Below, one piece after another: positions 40,603 through 48,122 of a stretch of DNA of 64,000 nucleotides (the first letter of the stretch is position 1; every line of letters begins with the position of its first letter). This DNA comes from Olsenella_K sp036454645 (lineage in GTDB: Bacteria; Actinomycetota; Coriobacteriia; Coriobacteriales; Atopobiaceae): NCBI GenBank assembly GCA_036454645.1, contig JAZHSQ010000003.1, positions 31,285 through 95,284 of the forward strand, in the 5' to 3' direction. Below the pieces are notes generated by a model. It saw only the letters and a list, made by a program, of their open reading frames with translations. It did not search any database and had not been told where the DNA came from. A program made the translations under genes and the position numbers.

Positions 40603-43284
40603 CTACTCCGCGACGTCCTCGAAGAACCCGACGCGGTAGTCGTCGAAGACGGCCTCGCCGTCCTCCTGGGTCTCGTCGAGCAGTACGTCGGCCATGATCC
40701 GGAAGTCGCCGTCGCCGTCCGCGTCGTGGAAGATCTGGCAGACGTGCCAGACGTGCCCGGCGCGCTCGTCCTTCTCGTCGATGGAGAAGAACCGCGCGCT
40801 GCGGGCGTCGCCGTCGAGCAGGATCTCGTCGTGCTCCTGGTAGTACGAGTCGAGCGCGGCCTTCCACCTCGGCGCGCGCCAGCCCCACTCGCCGTCCATC
40901 TCGCCCAGGCGGTCGACCTTGCCACGCGCCGCCAGCACCACGCGCGAGAAGAGCGCGTTGCGTACGAGCAGCGTGAGCGCGCGCCGGTCGTGCACGACCT
41001 CGTCGGCCGCCTCCGGCGCCGCGAGCGTCGCGCCCGCGTCCTCGCTTGTCGCGCCCTCCCACTCGTCGACCAGCGAGGAGTCGACGGTGCGCACGACGAG
41101 GCGCAGCCAGCGCACGATGTCGTCCAGGCGCTCGTCGCGCTTCTCGGCCGGAATCGTGCGGTCCAGCACGCGGTAGGCGTCGGAGAGGTAGCGCAGCAGG
41201 AGCCCCTCGGAGCGCGAGGCGTTGTAGCGCGCGATGTAGCCCTTGAAGTCCGAGGCCCCCTCGACCATGTCGCGCAGGACGCTCTTGGGCGACAGCGCGT
41301 AGTCGGCGGCCCACGGCACCTCCTCGCAGTAGCGCTCGAAGGCGGCTGAGAGCAGCTCCTCGAGCGGCTTGGGGTAGGTGACCTCCTGGATGCGCTCGAT
41401 GCGCTCGTCGTAGTCGACGCCGTCGGCCTTCATCTGCGCCATGGCCTCGTCGCGTGCCTGGCGCTCCTGCGCCTGCAGGATCTGGCGCGGGTCCTCGAGC
41501 GTCGACTCTACCATGGAGATGAGGTCGAGCGCGTAGGTCTCGCTCTCCGGGTCGAGCAGCTCGATGGCGGCGAGGAGGAAGGGTGAGAGGGGCTGGTCGA
41601 GCGCGAAGTCCTCCGGCATCTCGACCGTGAGCGCATAGGAGTCGACGCCGTCCTCGCCCGTCTCGCGCACCACGACGCCGGCGTCGAGCAGGGTCGCGAA
41701 GACCTCGTCGGTGCGCTGGTCGAGCTGGGCCTTCTCTTCCGGGGGCTGGGCCGAGTCCGCCACGAGCCGGTGGACGCGGGCCAGGGCGTCGCCGCCCTGC
41801 TCGACCTCGGCGAGGACCATGGAGTGCGTGATGCGCAGGTGGGCCTTGAGCGGCTCGGGGTCGGCGGCGATCAGCCGCTCGAAGGTCTGCTCGTTCCAGC
41901 CGACGAAGCCCTCTCGCGGCTTCTTCGTCTTGATGCTGCGGGCGCGCTTGGCGTCGCCGCCGGCCTTGCGCAGCGCGCGGGCCTTGTCGATGTCGTACTC
42001 GGTCGCCTCGGCGATGACCACGCCCTCGGTGTCGAAGCCCGCCCGGCCCGCGCGGCCCGCGATCTGGTGGAACTCGCGCGCGTTGAGCCGGCGCATGCGG
42101 CGGCCATCGAACTTGGTCAGCTGGGTGAGAAGGACGGTGTGGATGGGCACGTTGATCCCAACGCCGAGGGTGTCCGTGCCGCAGATGACGGGGAGGAGCC
42201 CCTGCTGGGCGAGCTTCTCCACGAGGAGGCGGTAGCGCGGCAGCATGCCGGCGTGGTGGACGCCGACGCCCTGCAGCAGGAGCCGGCGCAGGGTCTTGCC
42301 GAAGTCCGTGGTGAAGCGGGTGCCCTTGATGGCCTCCTTGATGGCGTCGCGCTGCTCGCGCTCCGAGACGCCGTAGCTCGCCAGGCTCGTGGCGCTCTTG
42401 AGGGCGGCGTCCTGCGCGAAGTGCACCACGTAGATGGGGGCGTCGCCGCTCTTGAGGGCGAGCTCCACGGTCGCCTCGAGCGGGGTGTCGACGAACTTGT
42501 AGCTGAGCGGCACGGGGCGCGGCGCATCGGCGACGGTGTCCACGTCGCGGCCGGTGTGCTCCTCGAGCGAGGCGGCGATGGCGGAGGTGTCGCCCAGGGT
42601 GGCGCTCATGAGGAGGAACTGCACGTGGGGGAGGGTGAGCAGGGGCACCTGCCAGGCCCAGCCGCGGTCGCGGTCGGCGTAGAAGTGGAACTCGTCCATC
42701 GCGACGAAGCCGATGTCGGCGTCCTCGCCGAAGCGCAGGGCGTCCTGGGCCAGGATCTCCGCCGTGCAGCAGACGACGGGCGCCTCCGCGTTGATGACCA
42801 CGTCGCCGGTGATCATGCCGACGTTGTCCGCGCCGAGAAGGTCGACGAGGTTGAAGAACTTCTCGCTCACCAGCGCCTTTATGGGCGCGGTGTAGTAGCT
42901 GCGCTCGCCGGCGCACATCGCCATGAAGCACATGCCGAGCGCGACCATGCTCTTGCCGGAGCCGGTCGGCGTGCCGAGGATCACGTTGTCGCCTGAGGCT
43001 ATGTCGAGGAGGGCCTCCTCCTGGTGGTCCCACAGCTCGATGCCGCGCGACTCGCACCAGCCGAGGAAGCGCTCGAGGGAGTCCTCGAGCGGCTCGTGGG
43101 GGTCGACCTCGGACCAGTCGGGCGCGAGGCGCCCGAGCGAGCCGGGGCCGTTGGGGCCCTCGTCCGCGACGGCGTCCGCGGCGGCCTGCGTGCCGTCGGG
43201 TTGCGCCGCGCCGTCGGGCTGCGCGGTGCCGGCGGAGTCCGAAGCCGCGGCGGTCTTGGTGTGGGTGGGGTCTGCTTCTGCCAT
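40603..43284 (-). CDS. Ski2-like DExH RNA helicase with DUF3516 C-terminus
   Basis: 893 residues. The first 50 or so are low-complexity. Helicase core: LGTPTGSGKSMVAL (motif I), APIKALVSEKF (Ia), VAMDEFHFYAD (DExH, II), LLMSATLGD (III), VHHAGMLPRYR, TDTLGVGINVP (V) and QIAGRAGRAGF (VI). This is the Ski2/Mtr4-like arrangement. The C-terminal half (SPFLLAAIELLDPESETYALDLISMVESTLEDPRQIL and KSVLRDMVEGASDFKGYIARY) matches the DUF3516 extension typical of actinobacterial helicases. Likely role: RNA unwinding or turnover. The gene diverges from the HIT operon and heads a four-gene minus-strand run. Confidence 0.88.
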   Translation of the reverse strand: MAEADPTHTKTAAASDSAGTAQPDGAAQPDGTQAAADAVADEGPNGPGSLGRLAPDWSEVDPHEPLEDSLERFLGWCESRGIELWDHQEEALLDIASGDNVILGTPTGSGKSMVALGMCFMAMCAGERSYYTAPIKALVSEKFFNLVDLLGADNVGMITGDVVINAEAPVVCCTAEILAQDALRFGEDADIGFVAMDEFHFYADRDRGWAWQVPLLTLPHVQFLLMSATLGDTSAIAASLEEHTGRDVDTVADAPRPVPLSYKFVDTPLEATVELALKSGDAPIYVVHFAQDAALKSATSLASYGVSEREQRDAIKEAIKGTRFTTDFGKTLRRLLLQGVGVHHAGMLPRYRLLVEKLAQQGLLPVICGTDTLGVGINVPIHTVLLTQLTKFDGRRMRRLNAREFHQIAGRAGRAGFDTEGVVIAEATEYDIDKARALRKAGGDAKRARSIKTKKPREGFVGWNEQTFERLIAADPEPLKAHLRITHSMVLAEVEQGGDALARVHRLVADSAQPPEEKAQLDQRTDEVFATLLDAGVVVRETGEDGVDSYALTVEMPEDFALDQPLSPFLLAAIELLDPESETYALDLISMVESTLEDPRQILQAQERQARDEAMAQMKADGVDYDERIERIQEVTYPKPLEELLSAAFERYCEEVPWAADYALSPKSVLRDMVEGASDFKGYIARYNASRSEGLLLRYLSDAYRVLDRTIPAEKRDERLDDIVRWLRLVVRTVDSSLVDEWEGATSEDAGATLAAPEAADEVVHDRRALTLLVRNALFSRVVLAARGKVDRLGEMDGEWGWRAPRWKAALDSYYQEHDEILLDGDARSARFFSIDEKDERAGHVWHVCQIFHDADGDGDFRIMADVLLDETQEDGEAVFDDYRVGFFEDVAE

Positions 43285-43506
43285 GTGGCTGCCTTTCGGT
43301 GCGCTCCCGCGCCGGTCTGCGCGGGGCCAGGTCCCGGCAGCTGGGACGTGCCGGAACGTCTATTCTAGCCGCGCCGCGCCCGCGCGGCCGCACGGGCGCG
43401 CCTCCGCTACCCAATGCCCAGGCGCGCGGGCTGCTACGATGGGTCCCGTGCCGCGCCGCGCGCGGCGGCGGCCCCGCATCCCCCGAGCGAGAGTCTGGAG
43501 CAAGCC

Positions 43507-43911
43507 ATGCAAAAGGAGAGCTGCGTCTTCTGCAGGATCGCGCGCCACGAGGCGCCCGCGACGGTCCTCTACGAGGACGACCTGGTCATCGCGTTCGAGG
43601 ACATCCACCCCTTCATGCCCGTCCACGTGCTCGTCATCCCCAAGCAGCACTACGACGGCCTGGACGACGACGTGCCCGAGCAGACCCTCGGCCGCTGCCT
43701 CAGGGTCGCGGCGGACCTGGCGCGCGAGAAGGGCCTCGAGCGCGGCTACCGCCTCCAGGTCAACACCGGTGCGGACGGCGGCCAGACGGTCCGCCACCTG
43801 CACCTCCACGTCCTCGGCGGCGGCAGGATGACGAGCCCGGAGCTGCAGGACTGGGGCCCTCTCGCCTCCAACGCGGCGCGCTTCTACGACGAGGACGGGC
43901 GCCGGCTGTAG
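43507..43911 (+). CDS. HIT-family nucleotide-binding protein
   Basis: 134 residues. CVFCRIARHEAPATVLYEDD opens the protein with the usual Cys pair. FEDIHPFMPVHVLVIPKQHYD is the HIT strand region and HLHLHVLGG is the histidine triad active site. HIT hydrolases act on purine nucleoside phosphoramidates or dinucleoside polyphosphates. The ATG at 43507 has GGAG upstream. It starts a closely spaced run of five plus-strand genes. Confidence 0.93.
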   Translation: MQKESCVFCRIARHEAPATVLYEDDLVIAFEDIHPFMPVHVLVIPKQHYDGLDDDVPEQTLGRCLRVAADLAREKGLERGYRLQVNTGADGGQTVRHLHLHVLGGGRMTSPELQDWGPLASNAARFYDEDGRRL

Positions 43912-43954
43912 GGTCGGAGTACGGTCCGCGCGGCAAGAGGGGGGGAGAGGCAGG

Positions 43955-44521
43955 ATGGAGACGTTGGCAGAGGCCGCGAAGGCATACCGGGGCAAGGGCT
44001 ACACCTGCGCCGAGTCGGTGTTCCTGGCGGCGAACAAGGTGTGGGACCTGGGGTATGCGGACGACCTCAGCCCGATCATGGCGGGCTTCGGCGGGGGCAT
44101 GCACTGCGGCGAGGTGTGCGGCGCCATCAGCGGCGGCATCGCGGCGATGGGGCTCAAGTACTGCGGCGGCAACGGCCACAACTCCCCGCTCCTCTCGATC
44201 AAGTGCAACCTCTTCGTGACGACGGTGCGCGAGCGCGCCGGCCACATCCGCTGCGACGAGCTCGGGCCCATCTTTCGTACCGAGGAGGAGGACTGCGACC
44301 CCACGGTCGTGATGATCGCGAAGATCCTCGAGGAGGTCGACGCCCTGGAGGTCGACGTGCCCGAGGTCGTAGACTATGACCTGCGCTACCCGCCGGCGGG
44401 CAAGCCCGGGTTCCGCGAGATGTTCGAGCAGGCGAAGGAGAAGCTCGCGCGCACCAGCTCCGCCGTGGCCCTCAACGCGGACCGCGACGACCTCGTGCGG
44501 GGCGGCAGGCCCATGGCGTAG
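43955..44521 (+). CDS. C-GCAxxG-C-C family protein
   Basis: 188 residues, 43 nt after the HIT gene. YTCAESVFLAANKVWDLG, GFGGGMHCGEVCGAISGGIAAMGLKYCGG and later IRCDE and EEDCDP show the conserved cysteines of the C_GCAxxG_C_C family, here with CGEVCGAISGG. These proteins are suspected to bind a redox cofactor or metal cluster through the cysteines and are common in anaerobes. A function has not been established. An AGAGGCAGG sequence precedes the ATG. Confidence 0.82.
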   Translation: METLAEAAKAYRGKGYTCAESVFLAANKVWDLGYADDLSPIMAGFGGGMHCGEVCGAISGGIAAMGLKYCGGNGHNSPLLSIKCNLFVTTVRERAGHIRCDELGPIFRTEEEDCDPTVVMIAKILEEVDALEVDVPEVVDYDLRYPPAGKPGFREMFEQAKEKLARTSSAVALNADRDDLVRGGRPMA

Positions 44522-44567
44522 GCGCAGGTCCCATGCCGCAGGGCGCGATTCGTAGGGAGGCAGGCCC

Positions 44568-45182
44568 ATGGCAGAGCCACTGGTCGACAAGAACGGTCTC
44601 ACCGAGGAGGAGTTCCTCGCGCGCTACACCCCCAAGGACTACCCGCGCCCCTCGCTCACGGCGGACAACTGCGTGTTCAGGCGCTCGGGCGCGGGCGCGC
44701 CGGAGCTCCTGCTCGTCAGGCGCGGCGGCCATCCCTACATGGGGCGCTGGGCGCTCCCCGGCGGCTTCGTGAGCCCCGGGGAGACCGCGCTGGAGGCCTC
44801 CGCGCGCGAGCTCGTCGAGGAGACGGGCGTCCGCGGCCTCGCGCTCGAGCCCGTCGGCCTCTACAGCGAGCCCGGGCGCGACCCGCGCGGCTGGGTCGTC
44901 TCCCAGGCCTTCGTCGCCCTGGACGCCGAGGGCAGGACGGCGCGCGCCGGCGACGACGCCGCGGACGCGCGCTGGTTCTCGCTCAACGCCTCCTGCGGCA
45001 GCGACCGCGGGCGCATCGTCTGCACGGCGGGCGACGCGGTCCTGACCTGCGAGTTCGAGGTCGCCCGCGGCCCGGTCACGGGCAGGCCGCAGGCGCGCGG
45101 CGTGCGTGGCGAGGGCTTCGCCTTCGACCACGCGCGGATCGTCGCCGACGCCTACCTGCTCGCCTCCGGCGCGCTTTCCTAG
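44568..45182 (+). CDS. NUDIX hydrolase (ADP-ribose pyrophosphatase-like)
   Basis: 204 residues. The NUDIX box is complete: GGFVSPGETALEASARELVEETGV, matching GX5EX7REUXEEXGU. LLVRRGGHPYMGRWALPGG precedes it. The opening KNGLTEEEFLARYTPKDYPRPSLTADNCVF is the extended N-terminus seen in the ADP-ribose/NrtR-like group. No winged-helix domain of NrtR is present, so a catalytic role in nucleotide clearance is likely. Spacing of 46 nt to the upstream gene and 9 nt to the next fits an operon. Confidence 0.88.
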   Translation: MAEPLVDKNGLTEEEFLARYTPKDYPRPSLTADNCVFRRSGAGAPELLLVRRGGHPYMGRWALPGGFVSPGETALEASARELVEETGVRGLALEPVGLYSEPGRDPRGWVVSQAFVALDAEGRTARAGDDAADARWFSLNASCGSDRGRIVCTAGDAVLTCEFEVARGPVTGRPQARGVRGEGFAFDHARIVADAYLLASGALS

Positions 45183-45191
45183 GGGGTGCCC

Positions 45192-45743
45192 ATGGCAGGG
45201 AAGGGACCGGCCTCCGGCAGGGGCGCCTCCGGTGGTGGCTCCGGCAGGGGCGAGAGGAACGTCGCGCCCATGAGCGCCCGCACGCAGACGGCGCTCGTCG
45301 TCTGCGTGCTCGTGGCGACGGTCGTGCTCGTGTACGTGCTGCAGGGGGCGCTCGACCTCGACACGGTGCAGGCCCTGCTCGTGGGGTCGCTGCTGATCGT
45401 GGTCGTGGGGCTGGGGTTCACCTGGCTGCTCGTCGGCGCCCGCAGGCACCAGATCGCCGTGGACGGGCGCGCCACCTGCGAGCCCATCCTGGAGCGCTAC
45501 GGGCGGACGCACAACGCGACCAGGCTCGTCTCGGACTACGACGCCTGGCGCAAGCAGCCGCACGACCCCCAGCTCGTCTACACCTTCACCAGGGCCACCG
45601 TCGAGGCACTCGTCGACGCTCACCACTACAAGCAGGCGCGCCGCCAGCTCGCGCTCCTCGCCGAGATGCCCGCCACGCCGCGGACGCGGCAGGAGTTCGA
45701 GGACTTCAGGCGGGAGTGCCAGCGGCGGATGTCCGGCAGGTAG
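45192..45743 (+). CDS. Hypothetical protein with two membrane helices
   Basis: 183 residues from the ATG at 45192; a GTG two codons earlier is an alternative. A Gly/Ser/Arg-rich N-terminus (about 1-27) is followed by two membrane helices (TALVVCVLVATVVLVYVLQG and VQALLVGSLLIVVVGLGFTW). A soluble basic domain of about 110 residues follows (RLVSDYDAWRKQP, HYKQARRQLALLAEMPATPRTR). The cytoplasmic domain looks helical and repeat-like (TPR-like is possible), but no family was recognised. It is 9 nt after the NUDIX gene and 8 nt before the DUF1294 gene. Confidence 0.65.
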   Translation: MAGKGPASGRGASGGGSGRGERNVAPMSARTQTALVVCVLVATVVLVYVLQGALDLDTVQALLVGSLLIVVVGLGFTWLLVGARRHQIAVDGRATCEPILERYGRTHNATRLVSDYDAWRKQPHDPQLVYTFTRATVEALVDAHHYKQARRQLALLAEMPATPRTRQEFEDFRRECQRRMSGR

Positions 45744-45751
45744 GGGGAGGC

Positions 45752-46057
45752 GTGGGCCTCGCGTACCCGGGCGGCCAGGCCGCCGGCGCCTCCCCGCTGG
45801 CGCTCTACCTGCTGCTCGTGAACCTCGTGACCTTCCTCGTGGCCGCGGCCAGGCACCGCGCGGCCACCGGCGCCTCCCGCGTCCCCGAGTCGGTCCTCCT
45901 CGGCCTGTGCCTCGCAGGCGGGTCGGTGGGAGGCATGCTCGGCATGCGGCTCGCGCGGCACAAGACGAGGAAGTGGTACTTCTCCCGGGGGCTGCCGGCC
46001 ATCTGCGCCCTCCAGCTCGCGCTCCTCGCGTTCGCCCACCAGGCGGGCGCGGTCTAG
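45752..46057 (+). CDS. DUF1294-family membrane protein
   Basis: 101 residues from the GTG at 45752, with TAGGGGG 5 nt upstream; the frame is open 12 codons further but overlaps the previous gene. LYLLLVNLVTFLVAAARHRA, RVPESVLLGLCLAGGSVGGMLGMRLARHKTRKWYF and a C-terminal helix follow the DUF1294 pattern. The R-(I/V)-x-E-x-x-L-x-x-x-x-x-x-GGS-x-G and RHKTRKxxF elements are characteristic. The function of the family is unknown. It is the last gene of the five-gene HIT run. Confidence 0.82.
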   Translation: MGLAYPGGQAAGASPLALYLLLVNLVTFLVAAARHRAATGASRVPESVLLGLCLAGGSVGGMLGMRLARHKTRKWYFSRGLPAICALQLALLAFAHQAGAV

Positions 46058-46116
46058 CGGCCGGCTCGCGGCGGCCTGGCCGCCGCCCCGAGCGCGTCCC
46101 GCTCGGGCGCCGCTAG
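46054..46116. terminator. Bidirectional terminator between convergent genes
   Basis: CTAGCGGC (46054-46061) and GCCGCTAG (46109-46116) close a region with two inner hairpins: GCGGCGGC/GCCGCCGC (46068-46086) and CCCGAGC/GCTCGGG (46087-46107). The outer arms include the stop codons of the flanking genes. Confidence 0.6.
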
Positions 46117-46643
46117 ATCCTCACCACCATCTGGTCCAGGGGCCTCCGGTCCCCGTGGTGATGGCTGGGCACGACGCCCTCCGCGGGGTAGCCGAGGTCG
46201 AGCAGGCACACGGGCACGACGCCCTCCGGCGTCCCCAGCGCCTCGGCGACCTCGCGCGTGTCGTAGCCGCGCGCCCACAGGGTGCCCAGCCCCAGGTCGG
46301 TCGCCTCCATCATCATCTGGTCGCAGACGATCGAGGCGTCCATCTCCCGCGTGGTGTAGTCCTCGTAGAGGGTCTCGTGCCTGTTGTGGTACACGCGCGA
46401 CAGGTCGCAGCACACGGCGAGCACCACGGGGGCGTCGAAGGCCATGCGCGTCGCCCCGCGCAGGCGCGCGAGCGCCTCCGGCGACTGCACCACGTAGACC
46501 ACGACCGGCTGGTAGTTGCAGGCCGAGGGCGCGACGCGCCCGGCCTCCAGGACCTTGTCGAGCTTCTCCGGCTCCACGGGGCGCTGGTCGAACCTCCTTA
46601 CCGAGAAGCGCCTCCGTGCGAGGTCGAGGTAGTCCTTCTCCAT
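46113..46643 (-). CDS. Nitroreductase-family FMN oxidoreductase
   Basis: 176 residues. RRRFSVRRFDQRPVEPEKLDKVLEAGRVAPSACNYQP is the FMN-binding N-terminus with the R-x-S-x-R-x-F motif. EMDASIVCDQMMMEATDLGLGTLWARGYD is the dimer and flavin helix, and VCLLDLGYPAEGVVPSHHH is the usual C-terminal P-x-G-Y-P segment. Members reduce nitro compounds, quinones or flavins with NAD(P)H. The substrate is not evident. The ATG at 46643 has GGGAGGA upstream. Confidence 0.88.
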   Translation of the reverse strand: MEKDYLDLARRRFSVRRFDQRPVEPEKLDKVLEAGRVAPSACNYQPVVVYVVQSPEALARLRGATRMAFDAPVVLAVCCDLSRVYHNRHETLYEDYTTREMDASIVCDQMMMEATDLGLGTLWARGYDTREVAEALGTPEGVVPVCLLDLGYPAEGVVPSHHHGDRRPLDQMVVRI

Positions 46644-46782
46644 GCGTCCTCCCGTCCGGGCCCAGGGGCCCTTGTCGCTTGCGTTCGCACCACAGCATAC
46701 CGCCCGCGGCCGGCGGCGGGCGGGCGCGGTCGCGCCTTGCCCACCGCGACCCGCCGCCGCGGCCTGGTCACCACGGCGTGCG

Positions 46783-47865
46783 CTATCGCGACGCGCGCCC
46801 CCGCGCCCGCTCGAGGCGCCGCCACTGGACGTCCGCCCAGCGCTCGTTGTTGAGGATCGCCCGACCGACCCCCACGAGGTCGCAGGCGCCGTCCTCGAGG
46901 AGGCGCTCGGCGTCGCCGATCCTCCGGACGCCCCCGGCGAGGATCACGGGCACGCCCACGGCCGCGCGGACCGGTGCGGAGAGGTCTGAGAAGTAGCCCG
47001 GCTCCTTCGTGTCGATCCTGGTGTAGTAGTTCATGCCGCCCGAGACGGAGAGGAGGTCGACGCCGGCGGCCTCGAGCAGCCGCGCGGCCTCGACGCCGTC
47101 CGCCACCTCGTTGCCGCCCGGGCGGTAGTCGCAGCCCCCGAGCCGCACGGAGAGCGCCGTGCCCCCGGAGAGCTCGGAGCGCACGGCGTCCACCACCTCG
47201 AGGGTGATCCTCAGCCTGCCGCGCACGTCGCCGCCGTAGTCGTCCTCGCGCAGGTTGGTGAGGGGCGAGAAGAACTGGTCGAGCAGGTAGCCGTGCGCGG
47301 CGTGGACCTCGACGCCGTCGAAGCCGGCGAGCCGCGCCCGCCTGGCCGCCCTCGCGAAGGCCTCCACCACGCGGGCGATGTCGGCGGCGTCCATGGCGCG
47401 CGGCAGCTCGTGGCCCACCTTGGCGCCGGGCGCGAGCCGCTCGCTCGGCGCGATGGGGCGCTCGCCCGTGAGCGCGCTCGAGGCGGCGGAGCCCGCGTGG
47501 CTCAGCTGCACGAGGACGGGCGTGTCGCAGCCGTGGAGGGCCGCGGCCTCGTGCCTCAGCCCCTCCACGTCGGAGTCGCGCGAGATCGAGGCCTGGTGCG
47601 GGTTGGCCCTGCCCTCGGGGGAGACGAAGTGGTGCTCGCACTCGACGAGCCCCAGGTGCCGGCCGCGCGCACGCGCGACGTAGTGGGCGCAGAGGGCGTC
47701 GGTCACCCCTCCCGCCGCGTCCGCCTTGGCGGTGGCGACGGGCACCATCACGAGGCGGTCGCGCAGGACGATGCCGGGTCGGGCGAGCGCGAGCGGCCGC
47801 GCGACGAGGGCGCCGTCGGCCGGCCCGCCACCTCCCGGCGTTGCGTCCTCCGGGGTCGTGCCCAT
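46783..47865 (-). CDS. Old yellow enzyme-family NADH:flavin oxidoreductase
   Basis: 360 residues from the ATG at 47865, with GGAGAGGGA upstream. RDRLVMVPVATAKADAAGGVTDALCAHYVARARG is the FMN-side N-terminus, VQLSHAGS the second strand, and AARRARLAGFDGVEVHAAHGYLLDQFFSPLTNLREDDYGGD the classic OYE block with the catalytic His-Ala-Ala-His region. VILAGGVRRIGDAERLLEDGACDLVGVGRAIL ends the barrel. Length indicates a single-domain OYE with no C-terminal FeS/NAD domain as in BaiCD-type enzymes. It would reduce activated C=C bonds; the substrate is unknown. Confidence 0.9.
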   Translation of the reverse strand: MGTTPEDATPGGGGPADGALVARPLALARPGIVLRDRLVMVPVATAKADAAGGVTDALCAHYVARARGRHLGLVECEHHFVSPEGRANPHQASISRDSDVEGLRHEAAALHGCDTPVLVQLSHAGSAASSALTGERPIAPSERLAPGAKVGHELPRAMDAADIARVVEAFARAARRARLAGFDGVEVHAAHGYLLDQFFSPLTNLREDDYGGDVRGRLRITLEVVDAVRSELSGGTALSVRLGGCDYRPGGNEVADGVEAARLLEAAGVDLLSVSGGMNYYTRIDTKEPGYFSDLSAPVRAAVGVPVILAGGVRRIGDAERLLEDGACDLVGVGRAILNNERWADVQWRRLERARGRASR

Positions 47866-48020
47866 GCCGCGTCCCTCTCCTGCCACGTCAGCCCTCCGCA
47901 ACTCGTCGCCTTCATCGGGGCAATGATGCCCCCGGAGGGGCGGCGCCGCAAGCAGGCCGCGAGCGCGGCGCGCGGGGGGCGCGAGCGTGCCGTAGCCGAA
48001 AGCGTCGCCAGAGAGGGGAG

Positions 48021-48050
48021 GGCGGCGAGAAGTCCGTCCTTCTCGCCGCC
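48021..48050 (-). terminator. Perfect hairpin downstream of the PTS gene
   Basis: GGCGGCGAGAAG (48021-48032) and its complement (48039-48050) form a 12-bp stem around a 6-nt loop, about 70 nt past the EIIBCA stop. The right arm contains most of one copy of the recurrent 12-mer GTCCTTCTCGCC. Confidence 0.65.
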
Positions 48051-48122
48051 CGCGCTTGTCGTCCATGGTTGCCGGTCGCCGCCCTGCACGAGGCCGCGCG
48101 CCCGCCGGCTGGGGCCTGCCGC

